A DNA stretch of 64,000 bases from Allofournierella massiliensis (GTDB lineage: Bacteria > Bacillota > Clostridia > Oscillospirales > Ruminococcaceae), in NCBI RefSeq assembly GCF_004345265.1, contig NZ_SLUM01000015.1, positions 1 to 64,000 on the forward strand, given 5' to 3'. This document shows positions 60,568 through 64,000 of the stretch, one piece after another. The translations under genes and the position numbers were made by a program. The first letter of the stretch is position 1. Every line of letters begins with the position of its first letter. Below the pieces are notes generated by a model. That model made no database searches and was not told the origin of the DNA. It saw nothing but the letters and a program-made list of their open reading frames with translations.

Positions 60568-60605
60568 AAAAAGCCCGCCTTTTTCGGAAAAAAGGCGGGC
60601 TTTTT
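60568..60605. terminator. Bidirectional terminator
   Basis: AAAAGCCCGCCTTTTT and AAAAAAGGCGGGCTTTTT arms; ends the pepT transcript on the minus strand and can also stop read-through from the other side. Confidence 0.85.
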
Positions 60606-60611
60606 GCGGGT

Positions 60612-61832
60612 TTAGTTTTCGGCGTAAATGGCGATGATGTTCAGAATGATCTCCACGCTCTTGTCCATCTTCTCGGCCGTGATGTACTCACAGGGGCCGT
60701 GGAAGTTGAAGCCGCCGGTGCCCAGGTTCGGGCAGGGCAGACCCATGAAGGACAGGCGGGCGCCGTCGGTGCCGCCGCGGATGGGCACGATGTGCGCCTC
60801 CAGGCCGGCCTTGCGGATGGCCTTCTCGGCGTTCTCGATCAGATGGAAGTGGGGCTTTACCTTCTCTTCCATGTTGTAGTAGCTGTCCTTCAGCTCCAGC
60901 ACCACGGTGCCCGCGCCGTGCTCGGCGTTCAGGCGGGCGGTGATTTCCTCCATCAGTGCCTTGCGGGCGGCAAACTTCTCGCCGTCGTGGTCGCGGATGA
61001 TGTAGTGCAGCCTGGCGGTGGTCACATCGCCGCTCATCTGATACAGGTGGAAGAAGCCCTCAAAGCCCTCGGTGTGCTCGGGCACCTCTTCGGCGGGCAG
61101 AGCCGCGGCAAACTCCATGGCGATGGTCTGGGCATTCTTCATCAGATCCTTGGCGCTGCCGGGATGCACCGAGAAGCCGTGCACGGTGACCACCGCGTCG
61201 GCGGCGTTGAAGTTCTGGTACTCCAGCTCGCCCACGTCGCCGCCGTCCACGGTGTAGGCAAACTGGGCGCCGAAGCGATCCACGTCAAAGAAGTCGGCGC
61301 CCTGGCCCACCTCTTCGTCGGGGGTAAAGCCGATGCAGATCTTGCCGTGAGGGATGTTCTCCTTCTGGATGCGCTCCACCGCGGTCATGATCTCGGCAAT
61401 GCCTGCCTTGTCGTCCGCCCCCAGCAGGGTGGTGCCGTCGGCGGTGATCAGGGTCTGGCCCTTCCAGTTTGCCAGCTCGGGGAACTTCTCCACGGTCATA
61501 TACTCGCCGGTGCCGGCAAACAGCACGTCGCCGCCGTCGTAGTTTTCAAACACCTGGGGCTTTACGTTCTCGCCGGGGGCGGCGGGGGCGGTGTCCATGT
61601 GGGACACAAAGCCCAGGGCGGGCTTTTCCTCATAGCCGGGGGTGGCGGGCAGGGTGCCGTACACATAGCACTTGTCGTCCACCGCGGCGTCGGCCACGCC
61701 CAGCTCCTTCAGCTGAGCCACCAGCAGATGGGCCAGATCAAACTGGCGGGCAGTGCTGGGATGAGTTGTGCTCTCCTCATCGGAGGTGGTGTAGATGGTC
61801 ACATACTTCAAAAAGCGTTCATACGCACGCAT
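60612..61832 (-). CDS. pepT: Peptidase T (tripeptidase)
   Basis: A 406-residue M20-family dizinc aminopeptidase that removes the N-terminal residue of tripeptides. Metal and catalytic residues appear in SHMDTAPA, TLLGADDKAGIAE, FTPDEEVGQGAD, DGGDVGELEYQNF, and the C-terminal RGGTDGARLSFMGLPCPNLGTGGFNFHGPCEY. The start at 61832 (MRAYERF) follows GGAAAGGA. It is a cytosolic housekeeping enzyme and stands alone between a terminator and a divergent sugar-biosynthesis operon. Confidence 0.96.
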   Translation of the reverse strand: MRAYERFLKYVTIYTTSDEESTTHPSTARQFDLAHLLVAQLKELGVADAAVDDKCYVYGTLPATPGYEEKPALGFVSHMDTAPAAPGENVKPQVFENYDGGDVLFAGTGEYMTVEKFPELANWKGQTLITADGTTLLGADDKAGIAEIMTAVERIQKENIPHGKICIGFTPDEEVGQGADFFDVDRFGAQFAYTVDGGDVGELEYQNFNAADAVVTVHGFSVHPGSAKDLMKNAQTIAMEFAAALPAEEVPEHTEGFEGFFHLYQMSGDVTTARLHYIIRDHDGEKFAARKALMEEITARLNAEHGAGTVVLELKDSYYNMEEKVKPHFHLIENAEKAIRKAGLEAHIVPIRGGTDGARLSFMGLPCPNLGTGGFNFHGPCEYITAEKMDKSVEIILNIIAIYAEN

Positions 61833-61960
61833 GATAACACGTCCTTTCCTTTTCCGGCGCCGCACGGCGGGCCGGATGCTGCCTTTTATTCTAACACAAA
61901 GCGGACAAAATAAAAAGGGTTCGCTTTCCTTCCTCTGCCCGTCAAACCGGGTCGAAATAC

Positions 61961-61989
61961 TTGGAAAACAGGTATATTTATGGTATTCT
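61961..61989 (+). promoter_or_regulatory. Promoter of the UDP-FucNAc operon
   Basis: TTGGAA and TATTCT separated by 17 bases, about 65 bp before capE, in an AT-rich window within GC-rich DNA. Confidence 0.6.
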
Positions 61990-62052
61990 TATAACGTATA
62001 TGAGCATTTTGCCCCGCGCGGCTTGCAATAGGAACAGAACGGAGGCCTTTTT

Positions 62053-63099
62053 ATGGCAAACAGTTATTTCACCAACAAAACCCTTTTGATCACCGGCGGT
62101 ACCGGCAGCTTCGGCAACACGGTGCTCAAGCACTTCCTGGCCAGCGACATCGGCGAGATCCGCATCTTCTCCCGCGATGAGAAAAAGCAGGACGACATGC
62201 GCCACGAAATCCAGCAGAAGCACCCGGAGCTGGCGGGCAAGCTGCGCTTTTACATCGGCGACGTGCGCGAGATCGACAGCGTGCGCAGCGCGGTGCGCGG
62301 CGTGGACTACATCTTCCACGCCGCGGCCCTGAAGCAGGTGCCCAGCTGCGAGTTCTTCCCCATGGAGGCCGTGCGCACCAACGTGGTCGGCACCGACAAC
62401 GTGCTCACCGCCGCCATTGACGCGGGCGTAAAGAAGGTTGTCTGCCTGTCCACCGACAAGGCCGCCTACCCCATCAACGCCATGGGTATCTCCAAGGCCA
62501 TGATGGAAAAGGTGATCGGCGCCAAGGCCCGCACCGTGAAGGCGGAGGACACCACTATCTGCTGCACCCGTTATGGCAACGTGATGTGCAGCCGCGGCAG
62601 CGTGATTCCCCTGTTCATCGACCAGATCAAGGCCGGCAAGCCCATCACCATCACCGACCCGGACATGACCCGTTTCCTGATGAATCTGGACGAGGCGGTG
62701 GATCTGGTGCAGTTCGCCTTCGAGCATGCCAACCCGGGCGATCTGTTCGTGCAGAAGAGCGATGCCTCCACCATCGGCGATCTGGCCAAGGCGGTGCAGA
62801 AGCTGTTCGGCGACACCGGCACCCAGATCATCGGCACCCGCCACGGCGAAAAGCTGTACGAGACCCTGATGACCAAGGAGGAGCGCATTCGCAGCGAGGA
62901 CATGGGCGGCTACTACCGGGTTTCCGCCGACGGCCGCGATCTGAACTACGACAAGTTCGTGGTGAAGGGTCAGGTGCACACCGAGGCCGACGAGGCCTAC
63001 ACCAGCCACAACACCCGCCGCCTGAACGTGGACGAGACGGTGGAGAAGATTCTCACCACCGACTATGTGCGCGAGGCGCTGGAAGGCTGGAACAAATAA
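62053..63099 (+). CDS. capE: UDP-GlcNAc 4,6-dehydratase/epimerase (CapE-like)
   Basis: A 348-residue extended SDR. The NAD(P)-binding GGTGSFG opens the fold, followed by RDEKKQDDMR. The YxxxK motif position reads NAMGISKAMMEK, with Met in place of Tyr, as known for CapE/FnlA. The enzyme converts UDP-GlcNAc towards UDP-2-acetamido-2,6-dideoxy-4-keto sugars, the first step of UDP-N-acetyl-L-fucosamine synthesis. The next gene is CapF-like, which supports this. The ATG follows GGAGG. Confidence 0.93.
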   Translation: MANSYFTNKTLLITGGTGSFGNTVLKHFLASDIGEIRIFSRDEKKQDDMRHEIQQKHPELAGKLRFYIGDVREIDSVRSAVRGVDYIFHAAALKQVPSCEFFPMEAVRTNVVGTDNVLTAAIDAGVKKVVCLSTDKAAYPINAMGISKAMMEKVIGAKARTVKAEDTTICCTRYGNVMCSRGSVIPLFIDQIKAGKPITITDPDMTRFLMNLDEAVDLVQFAFEHANPGDLFVQKSDASTIGDLAKAVQKLFGDTGTQIIGTRHGEKLYETLMTKEERIRSEDMGGYYRVSADGRDLNYDKFVVKGQVHTEADEAYTSHNTRRLNVDETVEKILTTDYVREALEGWNK

Positions 63100-63120
63100 C
63101 CGGAAAAGGGAGCCATTGCA

Positions 63121-64000
63121 ATGGAACTGAACACTCCTATTCTCATCACCGGCGCGGGCGGCTTCATCGGCAAAAATCTGGTGGCCACCCTGAAAACCGC
63201 CGGCTATACCGACCTGATGCTTTTTGAGCGGGACGACACCCCCGAAACGCTGGCGGACTATGCCGCCAGAGCGGGCTTTGTGTTCCATCTGGCGGGCATC
63301 AACCGCCCCAAGGACCCCAGCGAGTTCTACGCGGGCAATGCGGGCCTGACCGATACCCTGCTCGCCCTGCTGGACAAAGCGGGCAACAAGGCCCCGGTGC
63401 TGGTGACCTCCAGCACCCAGGCCGCGCTGGACAACGACTACGGCAAAAGCAAGGCCCAGGCCGAACAGGCCATCTTCGCCCATGGCCAGACCACCGGCGC
63501 GCCGGTGTATGTGTTCCGGCTGCCGGGCGTATTCGGCAAGTGGTGCCGCCCCAACTACAACAGCGTGGTGGCCACCTTCTGCCACAATTCCGCCAATGGC
63601 CTGCCCCTCTCGGTGCGGGATCCGGAATACCGGCTGCCGCTGGTGTACATCGACGACGTGGTGGCCAGCTTTGTGGCCGCGCTGGACGGCAACTGCACCC
63701 GGGAGGGCGACTACTGTGTGGTTCCGGTGGTGCATGAGACCACGCTGGGCCATCTGGCCGAGACCATCGAGGGCTTTGCCAGAAACCGCGAAACGCTGGA
63801 CGTGCCGGATCAGACCCCCGGCAGCCTGGAGCAGAAGCTCTACTCCACCTGGCTTTCCTACCTGCCCGCGGACCGGTTCTCCTACCCGCTGAACATGCAC
63901 TGCGACAACCGGGGCAGCTTCACGGAATTTCTGCACACCCCGGCCCACGGTCAGGTGAGCATCAATATTTCCAGGCCCGGCATCGTGAAGGGCAACCACT
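63121..64000 (+). CDS. capF: CapF-like bifunctional epimerase/reductase, cut by window end
   Basis: At least 293 residues are visible, with no stop. The N-terminal SDR part has ITGAGGFIGKNL and the YGKSKAQAEQ motif (Y and K intact). The C-terminal cupin begins SFTEFLHTPAHGQVSINISRPG. CapF converts the CapE product by 3-epimerisation and 4-reduction to UDP-2-acetamido-2,6-dideoxy-L-talose, which CapG then epimerises. It starts 21 bp after capE. The 3' end lies beyond the window. Confidence 0.93.
   Translation, partial: MELNTPILITGAGGFIGKNLVATLKTAGYTDLMLFERDDTPETLADYAARAGFVFHLAGINRPKDPSEFYAGNAGLTDTLLALLDKAGNKAPVLVTSSTQAALDNDYGKSKAQAEQAIFAHGQTTGAPVYVFRLPGVFGKWCRPNYNSVVATFCHNSANGLPLSVRDPEYRLPLVYIDDVVASFVAALDGNCTREGDYCVVPVVHETTLGHLAETIEGFARNRETLDVPDQTPGSLEQKLYSTWLSYLPADRFSYPLNMHCDNRGSFTEFLHTPAHGQVSINISRPGIVKGNH

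Noticed and set aside
60405-61913. 502-residue plus-strand frame opposite pepT
   Set aside because: Antisense shadow; pepT has all its catalytic motifs on the other strand.
61978-63999. Very long minus-strand reading frame opposite capE/capF
   Set aside because: It mirrors the GC-rich codon pattern of two clear enzyme genes and has His/Gly/Val-rich low-complexity sequence, no ribosome site and no domain.
1-64000. CRISPR array
   Set aside because: No series of short repeats with regular spacers was seen on either strand.

Overview
The window comes from a Gram-positive gut Clostridia genome, most likely of the Oscillospiraceae/Ruminococcaceae (Faecalibacterium/Gemmiger/Subdoligranulum-like). 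This is inferred from the GC-rich chromosomal genes on the right, strong AGGAGG ribosome sites and the gene families present; no 16S rRNA gene is visible. About 84% of the window (from the left edge to about 53.96 kb) is the right-hand part of a large integrated mobile element. Its GC and codon use are patchy, and it ends with an excisionase, a tyrosine integrase and a tRNA-Arg locus. The left end, and any relaxase or type IV secretion genes, lie outside the window.

Layout of the element. 0.1-6.1 kb: a small Cys4 protein, then a two-component system and an FtsX-type ABC exporter that share repeated operator motifs. 6.5-9 kb: a decayed Tn916-like regulatory tail (orf6/KTR, orf7 sigma, orf8) with an orphan leader peptide, and a TetR/M23 peptidase operon. 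10.5-17.4 kb: regulators, a glycosyltransferase, a SLOG protein, a ParM/ParR-type segregation pair, an AraC regulator and an isoprenylcysteine methyltransferase-like protein; a duplicated block of about 175 bp brackets part of this stretch. 17.6-30.9 kb: metal and redox cargo, namely MATE-FeoA-FeoB-radical SAM-Cys-rich peptide, CsoR/CopA with a fused CopZ domain, a separate HMA protein plus a Cd/Zn ATPase, two divergent ArsR regulators, and a nitroreductase with an HxlR regulator.

31.1-51.5 kb is a leftward block read mainly from one promoter at 51.45-51.48 kb: YqaJ-type nuclease, a possible annealing protein, RecD2-like helicase, CHC2/Toprim primase, PcfK-like and PcfJ-like proteins, DUF7666, an NAD-dependent DNA ligase and several unrecognised proteins. 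Those include a tightly overlapping trio of 705, 826 and 210 residues. This looks like a self-contained DNA replication and recombination module with a transcription attenuator in its leader.

51.9-54.0 kb holds xis, int, an intact tRNA-Arg(CCU) and a second tRNA-Arg copy cut off at its anticodon loop, which is the probable attachment junction. Just outside, on the minus strand, a consensus promoter reads into a structured stretch with no convincing ORF (candidate small RNA). The chromosomal part (54.4-64 kb) has a Trk/Ktr potassium transporter subunit, a DUF6056-like membrane protein, an IS3-family insertion sequence with a frameshifted orfB, a SulP anion transporter, peptidase T, and the first two genes of a UDP-N-acetyl-L-fucosamine pathway (CapE, CapF), the second cut by the window end.
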